Source: Ostreococcus mediterraneus (Eukaryota > Chlorophyta > Mamiellophyceae > Mamiellales > Bathycoccaceae). From it: DNA of 64,000 nt. A program made the position numbers and the translations under genes. Location: positions 296,167 to 360,166 of the forward strand of contig WMKK01000013.1 in NCBI GenBank assembly GCA_012295225.1, given 5' to 3'. Below are positions 19,790-29,235 of the stretch, piece after piece. The notes under the pieces are model-generated. The model was given only the letters and a program-made list of their open reading frames with translations. It did no database searches and was not told where the DNA came from. How positions within the stretch are numbered: the stretch's first letter is position 1; each line of letters opens with the position of its first letter.

Positions 19790-19847
19790 ACATACGCGAC
19801 GTAGGCGTTTTCGCTAATACATTATTCTATGCGCTATGTGACGTGAT

Positions 19848-21254
19848 CTATGGCGCGCTATCGCGTCGGACGTCTTCGGGAATGGCGGTAATATCGTCAT
19901 CGAGCATGGCGTCGGCGACCCAGCGCGCGAGTAAGGCGTGGTAGACTAAACCGCGCGCGCCCAATCCGGCGACAAACCAAGGACGCCGTCGCCCGCCGGC
20001 GCGCGTTTTGGTTCTTCCGGCGAGCGGAAGTGCGCCCGCAGGCGACCGAGGTGGATTCGCGCGCACGCCGTATTTGAGCTGCACCACATCCCATGACGAC
20101 GTCGGTGCGTATGCACGCAAAGCCAAGTCGCGAAGTGCAGATTCGGCGCGAGCGCCTCGCGTCGACGCTCTGTCGGCGACGCCCGCGCGACGCGCGTCTT
20201 CAACCGTGGCGTCGTATTCCTTCGTCGGACCCACCATCGCGCGCGATGTGCCAAGCGGTGCGACGTACGTTGTGCCAAGAATTCCCGTCGTTAACGCCCC
20301 GTCGTCGGGTTTCATCACAAGCACGTGTCCGCCTTGGAGTTGCACCGGGACGTCGTCGGCGTTTACGAGCGCGTGCACGGCGGCGCCACAACACAAGCAT
20401 ACGTCGTCAAATTCGTCATATAACGCCTCAACATCGTCAATGGTGGCGGTACGAAACATCGCGCGCGTGCCTGCGACGCCGCGCGAGGCGACAATTGAAC
20501 ACGCGTCCCAGAGGGCGGATAAATACCGCGGAGCGTCGACGACGACGCCTCGCGGCATGTACAACGCTCCAGCGCATCCGACGTCATCAGCGCGCGCTTC
20601 AGCCTCGAGCACGTCTTCGGTAAACACCAGACCCGGGCACAGAGCCAGAGTTTCGGCGGTAGTTAAACACGTAGCACCGTCGTCGTCGTCGTCGTCGTCT
20701 TTGAACGCTTCGATGTCGGCGACGAGGCGAGCGTTAAATGCTCGGCGAAAATCCACACCTTGCTTGGCCGACCGCGCCGGCCGAACGATCCCCGGCGCGC
20801 GCGCCACGGCATCATTTCGCCGTTCACCAGTGTTTCTCCCCACGCTATCGCGCCAGCCACCATCCGCATCGTCGCATCGCGCGTTTAACACGACGTCGAG
20901 CGCGTCCTCAGCCTTCACGGCGAGAGAAATTAAACGCTTCGCCGCGGCGACACCTTCGCGTCCGCGCCAGATAATCTTCCCTCGAGGCGTATACGGATGC
21001 AATAACCCCGCGGCGACGCCCGACGCGCCGCCGGCGATGCCGCGTGCGTCAATGAGCGTCACGTCCAACGCCGTCCCGCGCGCGTTGGCGCCTTCGAGCA
21101 GCTCAAACGCGAGCGCCACGCCCGCGAACCCCGCACCGACGACCGCCGTCTTGCGCGGCACCGCGTTCGAACCACCATGTGCGCGACATCTCACGTCCGC
21201 GCGCGCCCCGTGCGCCACCGCGCGCGCCCCGTGCGCCGTCATGCAATCACACAT
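19848..21254 (-). CDS. FAD-dependent amine oxidoreductase (DAO/MnmC-C-like)
   Basis: 468 residues. A dinucleotide-binding motif, VVGAGFAGVALAFELL (GAGFAG at about 40-45), is followed by the DAO-family GGASGVAAGLLHPY stretch, where MnmC proteins have GASGNQQGxxYP. A C-terminal strand set with WDVVQLKYGVRANPPRSPAG and a closing GLGARGLVYHALLA complete a DAO fold. Such enzymes oxidise amino-acid-like or tRNA-wobble-linked amines. The C-terminal wording is nearest MnmC-type, but no methyltransferase half is attached. Substrate is unknown. The short Cys/His/Ala-rich N-terminus may be a targeting peptide. Confidence 0.75.
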   Translation of the reverse strand: MCDCMTAHGARAVAHGARADVRCRAHGGSNAVPRKTAVVGAGFAGVALAFELLEGANARGTALDVTLIDARGIAGGASGVAAGLLHPYTPRGKIIWRGREGVAAAKRLISLAVKAEDALDVVLNARCDDADGGWRDSVGRNTGERRNDAVARAPGIVRPARSAKQGVDFRRAFNARLVADIEAFKDDDDDDDGATCLTTAETLALCPGLVFTEDVLEAEARADDVGCAGALYMPRGVVVDAPRYLSALWDACSIVASRGVAGTRAMFRTATIDDVEALYDEFDDVCLCCGAAVHALVNADDVPVQLQGGHVLVMKPDDGALTTGILGTTYVAPLGTSRAMVGPTKEYDATVEDARRAGVADRASTRGARAESALRDLALRAYAPTSSWDVVQLKYGVRANPPRSPAGALPLAGRTKTRAGGRRRPWFVAGLGARGLVYHALLARWVADAMLDDDITAIPEDVRRDSAP

Positions 21255-21263
21255 CGTACCCTC

Positions 21264-21404
21264 CTAATCTCTCTTCACGTACTTGATCGCCGGCGCATAC
21301 GCCGCCCGTCGCGCCAAGAACGCACAAAACACGAAGAGCGCGCACACGAACGCGATGGCGACGTATAAATCGCCGTGCGAGCCCCCGGGTTGTTTGGCGT
21401 GCAT
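21264..21404 (-). CDS. Possible 46-residue single-pass membrane protein
   Basis: A short frame starts with MHAKQPGGSHGD, then has one hydrophobic helix (LYVAIAFVCALFVFCAFLA), then a basic tail ending AIKYVKRD. The layout (short polar N-terminus, one helix, positive C-terminus) is that of small organellar or ER complex subunits. It lies between the FAD oxidoreductase start and the RNase E start, in a gap otherwise too long for this region. No homologue was recognised, an upstream exon is possible, and it could be chance. Confidence 0.4.
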   Translation of the reverse strand: MHAKQPGGSHGDLYVAIAFVCALFVFCAFLARRAAYAPAIKYVKRD

Positions 21405-21461
21405 GGGCTTTGCGCCGTCCAGCAAGAAGTGGCGCCACAAACCTCACTGTGCGTCGGGCTC

Positions 21462-24400
21462 ATGCCGACGCCGACGTCGCGCGCGGATGTCTCGCGATGC
21501 GCCACCGCGCCCGTTCGAACGCGGTCGATGTTTGAGCGCGGCGCGCGCGCGCGTTTGGCGGCGCATCGCGGAGACGCGCGCGTGACGGCGGCGGCTGATG
21601 GTGCGAGTGAAGGTGACGATAGAATGTCGAGCGCGTCGCGCGCGAGCACGGCGCCGCGCCGCTCAGGCGCGGGGCGTCGCGCGGTGGTCGCCCCGCACGC
21701 GAGCGCGCGTTCGAAGGGTCCGAATCGCCGCCGCACGCAAGGCACGGCGCCGAACCGAGGGAAAGATGTGCCGGTGACGTTTACCGTCGACCGCGCGCTC
21801 GACGTCGACGCGGGCGAACGTCGCGTCATCATCGTCGGCGAGTGCGACGCGCTCGGCGCGTGGGACGTCTCAAAAGGTATCAAGTGCGTTCGCGGGCGCG
21901 TCGGAGGGGCGAGCGCGAATGGGACGTCGAATGCAGAAATTGAACGATACGTCGGGACGGCGCGCGTGGCGTTCGGCGCGTCGACGACGTTTAAGCTCGC
22001 GACGACGAACGTTGACGGCGATGTCGTGGCGTGGAGCGCAGGAAATGGTGTAGATTTGAATATTCCGCGGCGGTGTGCGAATGTTGAGGTCAAGTGTGAT
22101 TGGCCCGTGGATGATGCGAGGATTTTAGTGTCGATTTCGCTGACGAGCGAGTTGAGCGCCAGCGACAACAAAATTGAAACCGGAGGCGCGTGGTTGGCGT
22201 ACGGGAAGAATTCGGCGACGGATGGTGACGGCGATGAACACGAGCACAATGATCATGAGATGCGGGGCGATAGCGATGCGAACGCGACGATGGATGAATT
22301 TGACGCGGTCGACGCGAGCGTCGATTCTGACGTCGAATGCGACGTCGAATCCAACGCCGACGCTGACGCCGACGCCGACGCTGACGCCGACTCTGACGCC
22401 GACGGATTCGACGGCGATTCTGACGACGAATGCGCGCAATACAAACCCGGCGATCACGTTACAGATATGATGGGTGGTTTACGCACCGAGCTTGTGTATA
22501 ACGCCGCGAATGAGGAGGATTTTGGCGTGCGTATTGCAATTTTAGAAGAGGGCGAGCTCGTGGAATTGTGGCACGAACACGGCACCGAACCCGGCAAGGG
22601 CATGCGCGTGGGTGACATTTACGTCGGATGCGTCACCAAAGTCATTAGCGGTATGCAAGGTGTGCTCGTGGATCTCACCGGCAAAGGTCCACCGTACGCG
22701 TTGATGCAAAAGGGTATTGAGAAACCGGCGTTGGCGTGGCGCGAGGTCAAGCCAGATGAGGACGAGGACGAAGACGAGGACGAAGACGCCGCGGATGACG
22801 GCTCGGCGAGCGCGCGATGGAATCGACCCGGGGGATGGGGAGACATTTGGCAAGATGGTGGCAACGGCGCGATGCGTGTGCCGACGACGTCGACGTCGAT
22901 GGCAGCGGTTGTCGCGAGCGGCGAACGCAGCTATAGCCGTAGGCTTTCTGGTAAAGTCGCCTCGGGCGGCGGCGTCTGGCGCGGCGCCGGCGGTCGCTCG
23001 CAGCGCCGCGCCAAGGCGCAGGAGACGCGACCGCGATGGGAACAGTGGACGCCAGAAGTCGATTTACTTGAATGCGAGCCGAATTTCGCCATCTCGTCCG
23101 AGGACGACTTGGGCGAGTCGACATCGACGGATGAAGAATCCGGCGACGAATCCGCGGGCGAAGACGCGTCCACGTTGTCGTCATCCGCGACGACGACGAT
23201 GGCCACCGACGGCGCGTTTGGGGATGAGAATAATATCACATCTCCTGACGTCAGTCACGCCGCGTCATTCAAGGCGTCCCGTCGGCAGGCTCGCGAAGAA
23301 TGCTACGCGCTCTGGCAGCCCGGCCAACCCGTCGTCGTGCAAGTCACGCGGCTCGGCAGCGGGCACAAGGGTCCGCGCGTCACCGCCCGTCCCACCCTTC
23401 CCGGGCGCAACGTCGTGTTATGCCCAGACGGTGAGGGCGTCTACGTCTCTCGCAAACTCATGGGCCCCGCGCGCAAGTACGTGAAATCCATCGGGAGCAC
23501 CGTGTGCCCGCCGAAGAGCGCGCTCATCATGCGCACCGAAGCCGCGGGCGTGAGCAAAGAAACGCTCGAGCTCGACATTAGTTGCCTCGCCACGGATTGG
23601 GAAAACGTCTGCGCGGCGTCATCCGACGTCGTCGCTCAATCGGCGCACAGCGGTAAAGCGTTGCGCCCGACGCGATTGCTTCAAGCCGCGACGCGAGAGC
23701 AAGTGCTCGTGCGGGACTTGTTTGGCGAACGCATTTCCAAGCTCACCGTGGACACCGTCGAGGCGTACCAAGTCATCGTGGATGATTTATTACGCACCGG
23801 AGCGTCAAAGGAGATTATTGACCGCGTGGTCCTGCACGCTGGCCCAGATCCGGTGTTTAAATTATTAGGCGTGGATGAAGTCGTGGAGACGATGATGAAC
23901 ACCGAACGCGTGTTTTTAGGCGACGACCTCGCGAGCGCGCACATCGTCATTCAACACACCGAAGCGCTCACGGCGATTGATGTCAACGCCGGCAGAGCGG
24001 CGATGGAGGCTGGTGAAGATGGCGAAGATATCGCGTTACGCGTCAACATTGCCGCCGCGAAAACAGTCGCTCGAGTGCTGCGTCTGCGCGACATTGGCGG
24101 CTTGGTCATGGTGGATTTAATCGACATGGCGTCGGACGACCACCGACGACAGGTGGAGGACGCGTTTGAGCAAGTCGCCGCGCGAGACCGCGCGCAGGTG
24201 ACATTCGTGCCGATTTCATCGCTCGGCGTCATGGAAGTCGCGCGCGAACGGCTACAAACGCACGCGTTGGGCAAAGCCGCCGTGGTCGCGGATGAAAAGG
24301 GCATGCCCATTCCGTTGCCACCCGGATTTGACGCGCCGGTCCCCGGATCGTCGCTCGCGATGGGACAAGGTAAAAAAGTTCGAAGCGTGAAAGGACCTCG

Positions 24401-24551
24401 CCCGCCGCCGTGGGAGCGTGGCGCCGCGGGCGGGCGCGGACGCGGACGCGGTCGCGGCCGAGGTGGGCGAAGCGGGCGAGGATTTGGTAGGAGCGGCGCG
24501 ACGTTCCGCGGAGAGTGGAATGACGGCGATGGTGCCGCTCCGCCTCAGTGA
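21462..24551 (+). CDS. RNE: Chloroplast RNase E/G with N-terminal starch-binding (CBM20-like) domain
   Basis: About 1029 residues from the ATG at 21462. After an Arg/Ala-rich transit-peptide region comes a CBM20-like domain (about 104-220; VTFTVDRALDV, VGECDALGAWDV). A long Asp-rich linker with DADADADADSDAD follows, then the S1-like RNA-binding part (VGDIYVGCVTKVISGMQG) interrupted by a low-complexity insert. The RNase E/G catalytic core holds DLFGERI and, near 836-845, ALTAIDVNAG with the metal-binding aspartates, then GGLVMVDLIDM. The C-terminus is Gly/Arg-rich (RGRGRGRGRGGR). Land-plant RNE has the same CBM20 plus RNase E order and processes plastid mRNAs and rRNAs. Acidic insert and RGG tail look lineage-specific. 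Confidence 0.9.
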   Translation: MPTPTSRADVSRCATAPVRTRSMFERGARARLAAHRGDARVTAAADGASEGDDRMSSASRASTAPRRSGAGRRAVVAPHASARSKGPNRRRTQGTAPNRGKDVPVTFTVDRALDVDAGERRVIIVGECDALGAWDVSKGIKCVRGRVGGASANGTSNAEIERYVGTARVAFGASTTFKLATTNVDGDVVAWSAGNGVDLNIPRRCANVEVKCDWPVDDARILVSISLTSELSASDNKIETGGAWLAYGKNSATDGDGDEHEHNDHEMRGDSDANATMDEFDAVDASVDSDVECDVESNADADADADADADSDADGFDGDSDDECAQYKPGDHVTDMMGGLRTELVYNAANEEDFGVRIAILEEGELVELWHEHGTEPGKGMRVGDIYVGCVTKVISGMQGVLVDLTGKGPPYALMQKGIEKPALAWREVKPDEDEDEDEDEDAADDGSASARWNRPGGWGDIWQDGGNGAMRVPTTSTSMAAVVASGERSYSRRLSGKVASGGGVWRGAGGRSQRRAKAQETRPRWEQWTPEVDLLECEPNFAISSEDDLGESTSTDEESGDESAGEDASTLSSSATTTMATDGAFGDENNITSPDVSHAASFKASRRQAREECYALWQPGQPVVVQVTRLGSGHKGPRVTARPTLPGRNVVLCPDGEGVYVSRKLMGPARKYVKSIGSTVCPPKSALIMRTEAAGVSKETLELDISCLATDWENVCAASSDVVAQSAHSGKALRPTRLLQAATREQVLVRDLFGERISKLTVDTVEAYQVIVDDLLRTGASKEIIDRVVLHAGPDPVFKLLGVDEVVETMMNTERVFLGDDLASAHIVIQHTEALTAIDVNAGRAAMEAGEDGEDIALRVNIAAAKTVARVLRLRDIGGLVMVDLIDMASDDHRRQVEDAFEQVAARDRAQVTFVPISSLGVMEVARERLQTHALGKAAVVADEKGMPIPLPPGFDAPVPGSSLAMGQGKKVRSVKGPRPPPWERGAAGGRGRGRGRGRGGRSGRGFGRSGATFRGEWNDGDGAAPPQ
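22361..22396 (+). repeat. GAC/GCC hexamer-like repeat coding an Asp-Ala run
   Basis: A degenerate repeat of GACGCC-type hexamers encodes alternating Asp-Ala in the acidic linker of the RNase E gene. Probably replication-slippage expansion in a disordered linker. Confidence 0.7.
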
Positions 24552-24620
24552 CAGGAAGAGAACACATATTCTTTTTGTTTATTAATACAGCAGTAGCTCG
24601 CACTACAACACATTGCAGTA

Positions 24621-27533
24621 TCATTTCGCGCTTTTCTTTGCGCTCATCGAGCTTTTGGCTTTGCCGCCGTCGTCTTGCGCGTGCCATTCAGGCGCAACTT
24701 CATCCGTGTAGTGATAATCGTAGAACAACTCGGCTCCTGGCTCGAGATCTTGAGATGCGTATATCCCGAGCCGGTTATCGCCATTGACGAGTAAAATACG
24801 CGCATGACAATTCGCTTCGCGAGAGTGATTGGCGAAACGCAACTTGTTGCCTCGGTTTTGCGCGTCGACGACCCATTCGCTATTCAAGTTGAACAAATAT
24901 GAGCAGTTGTTTTGATCGTACACGCGACCGCGACGGTCGGCTTCGTTTTGAGAAATCAACTCGCCCACGTATTCACCGATGAAATCACCCTTGCGTACAC
25001 CGTGAAGAATGTAAGATCCCCAACCGGCGATTTTGCTCCGTCCCAAGCACACGTGTTCCTTTTGTCGCAATTGGAGCTTCATGTTTTCGCACGGTAAATC
25101 TGGCATTTTGACCTCGACGTTTTTATCGACAAAGCCGTGCTTTTGGCGAATCGGGTGTACGATGGCGGCGGCGACTTTGCAGCACCGACGACACTTGTCT
25201 GGATCGCATTCGCGCCCGGCGGCGAAGCACGGACACGCGCCCGTTTTACACGTGCCGCGCGCGCCCGCTTTGCAATTGCACCCATCAAATTCATTCCAAC
25301 AGTTTGGTCCGCAGTTGCAAAATCGTTCGCAAAAGTTGCCCACTTTGACGCACGGACACGTGTCTTTGTCGCATTGTCCTTCGCATTCGCACGGGGTATA
25401 TTGCGTCCAAACCGTGTCGGCATTTTGTCCCATTTTAAACCGACGTTGAATCGTTGGGTGTTTTGAGCCCTTGGCATTTTTCAGAAAGTTCTTTGACATG
25501 CCGCCGCCGCCGCGTTTGCGCTTCTTAGAGACGGCATCGGCGACGTCCGTCATATCTTCGTCATCTGCCACATCGGTGCCTTCCGCTATCATCGCCAGGT
25601 GGTGCATTTGACGACCAACGTCGGCGCATCCGCGACGCGTGCCGAAGAACAAGCTCACTTCGCACGGTGTAGCTGCGTCTCGACCGATGATTTCCACCGC
25701 CTTGACAAGAATCTGCTGATCCACAGGATTTCTCCATCCGCGTCGGCCTGCTTTATACGGATCGACTTTTACCGGCGCCGTGGCTGCCGCAGACGACGAT
25801 AATGGTAAACCTTCGTCGCACGGCGCGCACGTCGCCGCACATTCGGCGTAATACTTGTATTCATCCGTCCTAAACCAACACGTCGCACCACACGGATTTT
25901 CCTGCGAATACGGCACCAGCGCGTGTTCTACGCGACTCAATCGACGCTTCAAGCGCTCCTCGGTGCCAATTTTTCGCCCCGCGGATTTTGCTTGCAACGA
26001 ACCGTGTAATCTACAGTCAAAGATGTAGCATCGCGGGCAAAACGCGCCGGCGAGTTGCTCGGCGGCTTCTTCAAACGTATCGAAATGAATCACCGGTTGC
26101 GTCCTCGGCGCCATCGTCGGTGCGGTAATAATCTTACGCGCGAACGCGTGCCAAAACTGTGAGTCGACGCCGAGCGTTTTCAACACGCTCACTAAATCCG
26201 CCGTGTAAATGCAACACGAAGACGTCGCGCGCTGTATCGCGCGATTGACGCGATTGGCGTGCGCGCGAAATTCCAACCACGAGCGAATGGTTGATTCCCC
26301 ACCTCGTTGCGCCTCTTTAAACCACTCCTCGACGCGCGCGAGATCAATTTTCAACGCACTCGATAATTCATCGACGATAGTTTGCCTGATGACGTCGTAA
26401 TACGGTTTTCCCGGCCCATTCGCGAGCGTAATCGGCTTGCTAAACGCGGCAAAGACTCCAGTCAACAGAAAGTGCGACTCGCGCGATAATTCCGTATCCT
26501 CCACGCTTCGATCCTCTACGGGGTCGGATTCTAAAAACTCCCCATCGTCATCGCGAAACAACAATCGCGAAAAGTTATCCTCGCGGTCGTATGAATTACA
26601 GTGCGTGGAGTACGCAAAGTAGGAATACGACGGAACAGCGTCGGCGCCGCGGACGCGCTTGAGCGACAACGACGTCGTAAACACCTCGCGTTCGGGCGTC
26701 CATCGCCAACGTCTATCGCGAGCAAATCTGAAACGATTCAAATGACACGGAGATTTCACGGCCTGCCTAGACATTGGAAGCTCGGGCGCACGCGCGTCGG
26801 CATCGTCTCGAGACCAAAACGTGGACGCAAAAGACTTTTTCGGCTCATCCAGCGACGTCGCGGGCTCCGCGCGCGTTGCGAGATCTCTCTGTTGCTCCAC
26901 AACCATATTTCGCGCCCACGTCGCCCATTCCTCGCGGAACATCGCCCTGAGTTCATGCACGTGTTGACGCACTAAACGCTTCGCTTCTTTACCGGCGTCT
27001 TCCTCTGAGCCGCACGCGCCAAACGCCTCTCGAAACGCATCCACCTTCGCCTTGGCCTCCTTTATTTGCTCAAGATTCGCCTCGTCGTTCATCACCGACT
27101 CAATGTGCGCGAGATCATCACTCGGTGACGCGTCTACGGCGGTCGTCTTGGCTTCGTACGCCGCCGTCATCGTCGCTACTTTCGTCGCGAGCGGCTCGCC
27201 CGACGACGTCTCTGGCTCGGTGTCTTTCGCCGCGGGCGCGCGCACCACCTTTGGCGACGATCGCGGCAGCTCCACGACCGCCGGCTCGGGCGCGACGCCA
27301 ACATCATCTTTTCCTCCCTCGTCCTCGCTCTCGGACACTAAATCTATCACGTCCACGGGCGCGGCGACGCCCGGTGTCGCCGAATTCGCGCGCGGTCGCT
27401 GCCGCTCACCCGGCGCATCAAACACCCCGACCACGCCGTCGCTCTCGTGCCCGGCGTCGAGCGCGGCGGCGAACGCCGCGGCGTCATCGTGCGTACCCAC
27501 GCGCGCGTCCGCGCGCGGTTTCACCGGCGTCAT
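24621..27533 (-). CDS. E(z)/EZH2-type histone H3K27 methyltransferase (PRC2 catalytic subunit)
   Basis: 970 residues from the ATG at 27533; a longer frame upstream overlaps the divergent PHD-homeodomain exon. The N-terminal third is disordered. The central part holds the SANT-like region (QQILVKAVEIIGRD..CEVSLFFG) and a cysteine-rich zone with CYIFDCRLHGS, as in EZH pre-SET parts. The CXC domain follows (about 700-775, CPCVKVGNFCERFCNCGPNC and CKTGACPCFAAGRECDPD), then the SET domain (about 831-942) with GWGSYILHG, FANHS and ELFYDYHY. This matches EZH2/CLF/MEZ architecture for Polycomb repression by H3K27 methylation. SET catalytic residues appear intact. Confidence 0.92.
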   Translation of the reverse strand: MTPVKPRADARVGTHDDAAAFAAALDAGHESDGVVGVFDAPGERQRPRANSATPGVAAPVDVIDLVSESEDEGGKDDVGVAPEPAVVELPRSSPKVVRAPAAKDTEPETSSGEPLATKVATMTAAYEAKTTAVDASPSDDLAHIESVMNDEANLEQIKEAKAKVDAFREAFGACGSEEDAGKEAKRLVRQHVHELRAMFREEWATWARNMVVEQQRDLATRAEPATSLDEPKKSFASTFWSRDDADARAPELPMSRQAVKSPCHLNRFRFARDRRWRWTPEREVFTTSLSLKRVRGADAVPSYSYFAYSTHCNSYDREDNFSRLLFRDDDGEFLESDPVEDRSVEDTELSRESHFLLTGVFAAFSKPITLANGPGKPYYDVIRQTIVDELSSALKIDLARVEEWFKEAQRGGESTIRSWLEFRAHANRVNRAIQRATSSCCIYTADLVSVLKTLGVDSQFWHAFARKIITAPTMAPRTQPVIHFDTFEEAAEQLAGAFCPRCYIFDCRLHGSLQAKSAGRKIGTEERLKRRLSRVEHALVPYSQENPCGATCWFRTDEYKYYAECAATCAPCDEGLPLSSSAAATAPVKVDPYKAGRRGWRNPVDQQILVKAVEIIGRDAATPCEVSLFFGTRRGCADVGRQMHHLAMIAEGTDVADDEDMTDVADAVSKKRKRGGGGMSKNFLKNAKGSKHPTIQRRFKMGQNADTVWTQYTPCECEGQCDKDTCPCVKVGNFCERFCNCGPNCWNEFDGCNCKAGARGTCKTGACPCFAAGRECDPDKCRRCCKVAAAIVHPIRQKHGFVDKNVEVKMPDLPCENMKLQLRQKEHVCLGRSKIAGWGSYILHGVRKGDFIGEYVGELISQNEADRRGRVYDQNNCSYLFNLNSEWVVDAQNRGNKLRFANHSREANCHARILLVNGDNRLGIYASQDLEPGAELFYDYHYTDEVAPEWHAQDDGGKAKSSMSAKKSAK

Positions 27534-27625
27534 CGCGCGCCGGCGTGTGTCGATCGGTCGCTTCAGATTTTGAAGAAAGTCACGCCAGTTGGCCGCGCGC
27601 GCGCTCGTCGTCGCCGTCGCGCGCC
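27534..27625. promoter_or_regulatory. Divergent promoter shared by E(z) and PHD-homeodomain genes
   Basis: Only 92 bases separate the two chosen start codons. Both genes encode chromatin regulators, so shared control is plausible. No specific factor site was recognised. Confidence 0.45.
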
Positions 27626-29196
27626 ATGGCTCGTCCGCGACGACACGCCGGCGGAGGGCGACCATCGCGCGCGCGCAAGCCCGTGGAGAGGTTCGGGGCG
27701 GACGCGCGGACGCCGGTGAAGGCGACCAAGACGCGCGCTGCTCGAGGCGGTTCCAATGCGAACTCCGGAACACGACGCGGGCGTCCGCGGAAGGATTCCG
27801 CGCACGTCGTCGCCAACGTGGTACGTGAGCGCGATCATATGGGGCGTCGTGTTGTGCGCGCGCGACGCCGAACGCGTCGCATCGCGATGGCATTGCGAAT
27901 TGAGCTCAATTTCAAAGTAACCGCCGCGTTTGAGCGAGCGTTGGATTCGTTCATTCGTTTGACTGACGCCTGATGTCGTGATTTCGTGCGACGCAGTTTT
28001 CGAGTTATAGGAGTAGAATCCAAAGCCAATTCGCCACCATGCGTCAGTGTCAGGCGCTGATTGATGCGTATGTATTCGACGGGTGGCGAGGGGCGTCCAA
28101 GGATAAGTTGAAGCCGACGGCTGAGCTCAGGCGCGCGCGAGAGAAGATTTTTAACTGTAAATTGAAAATACGCGAGTTATTCAAAGGACTGGAGCTCGAT
28201 CCGAACGAGCGCGAGATTACGACGGTGGAGGATGAGTTTGGGGAGGTTGATGTCGAGGATATATTTTGTAGCAAATGCGCGCTCGCGGACGACCGCGACG
28301 ACGACGATATATTACTATGCGATGGATTTTGCGATCGCGCGTACCACCAGAGTTGCGTGGTGCCGCCTGTGGCGAATGAAGACATCCCACCGGATGACGA
28401 AGGATGGTTGTGTCCGCTGTGTGATGCGCGCGTGGATGTTATTTACGTGTTAAATGACGAATATGATCAAAACTTGGGACAGAAGTGCGTCGCGGCGGAT
28501 GTGTTTAAAGAAGAAGCGGAGATGGAAATGAAAGGCATCGTTCCAGGCACGGCGCAATTCGAACACGCGGATGAAGATGATTGGCCAAGTGATGAAAGTG
28601 ACGACGAGGATTTCGACAAGGCTCAAATGAGCGACGATGGGCGCGACGACGAACACGAGGCGCTCAGCGGCAGCGCACGTTCGTCGAGCGAAGAGTCTAG
28701 TAGCGAGGAAGAAGATTTAATTATCGACGGCCCACGTCGACGGACAAAGGTGGATTATGTGAAATTAAACGGTGAAATGTTTGGCGCCGGCGAGGCGTAC
28801 GAGGGTGAATTCGAAGAACGCGGTGGTGCGAGCTGGAAGAGCTCGAATAAAAGTAAAGCGGAAATGCTCGCCGCCATTCGTGGCGATAGTGTGGGCAAAT
28901 CAAAAGGCGACAAAAAGTCCAAGGCAAAAGACGACGATGCGCAGTCGTCGCGTACGAAAACGCAAGGACGACGACGATTCGATCCGCGCGTCGTCGCAGA
29001 ACTCGAACGCATCTTTCTCACGGGCGCGACGACGCCGAAGAAGCCTCAACGCGAAACCATCGCGAGCAATCTTCACCTCGACGCCGACCAAGTAAAGATT
29101 TGGTTTATGAACCGCAGAAGAAAGGCATCAAATGCATCAAAGGAACCTCCCGCGCGCGCAGTTCGCGCCACGCGATCGCTCGGTCCCAAATATTAG
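27626..29196 (+). CDS. PHD-finger homeodomain protein (HAT3.1/PRH type) with AT-hook
   Basis: Exons 27626-27820 and 27997-29196 join in phase 0 to give about 464 residues. The intron (176 bases) has a GTACGT donor, ACTGAC at 27962-27967 and a GCAG acceptor. Exon 1 has an AT-hook (RGRPRK, about 51-56). Across the junction, FSSYRSRIQSQFATMRQCQ leads into ALIDAYVFDGWRGAS, which fits the plant family wording EQSLIDAYSEEGWKGSS. A PHD finger (about 155-208) has FCSKC, LLCDGFCDRAYHQSC and WLCPLC. After an acidic stretch comes a homeodomain (about 391-450) with the helix-3 core QVKIWFMNRRRK. Nuclear DNA- and chromatin-binding regulator. Divergent from the PRC2 gene. Confidence 0.9.
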
Positions 29197-29235
29197 GTGT
29201 TTGTAAAGCCTCACTCTGAGACTCAGTAACGCAAT

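Noticed and set aside
20008-21267. Open frame of about 419 codons on the plus strand opposite the FAD oxidoreductase
   Set aside because: Composition is Ser/Thr/Arg/Pro noise with no motif, while the minus strand has clear FAD and DAO motifs. Long antisense frames are common in this GC-rich DNA.
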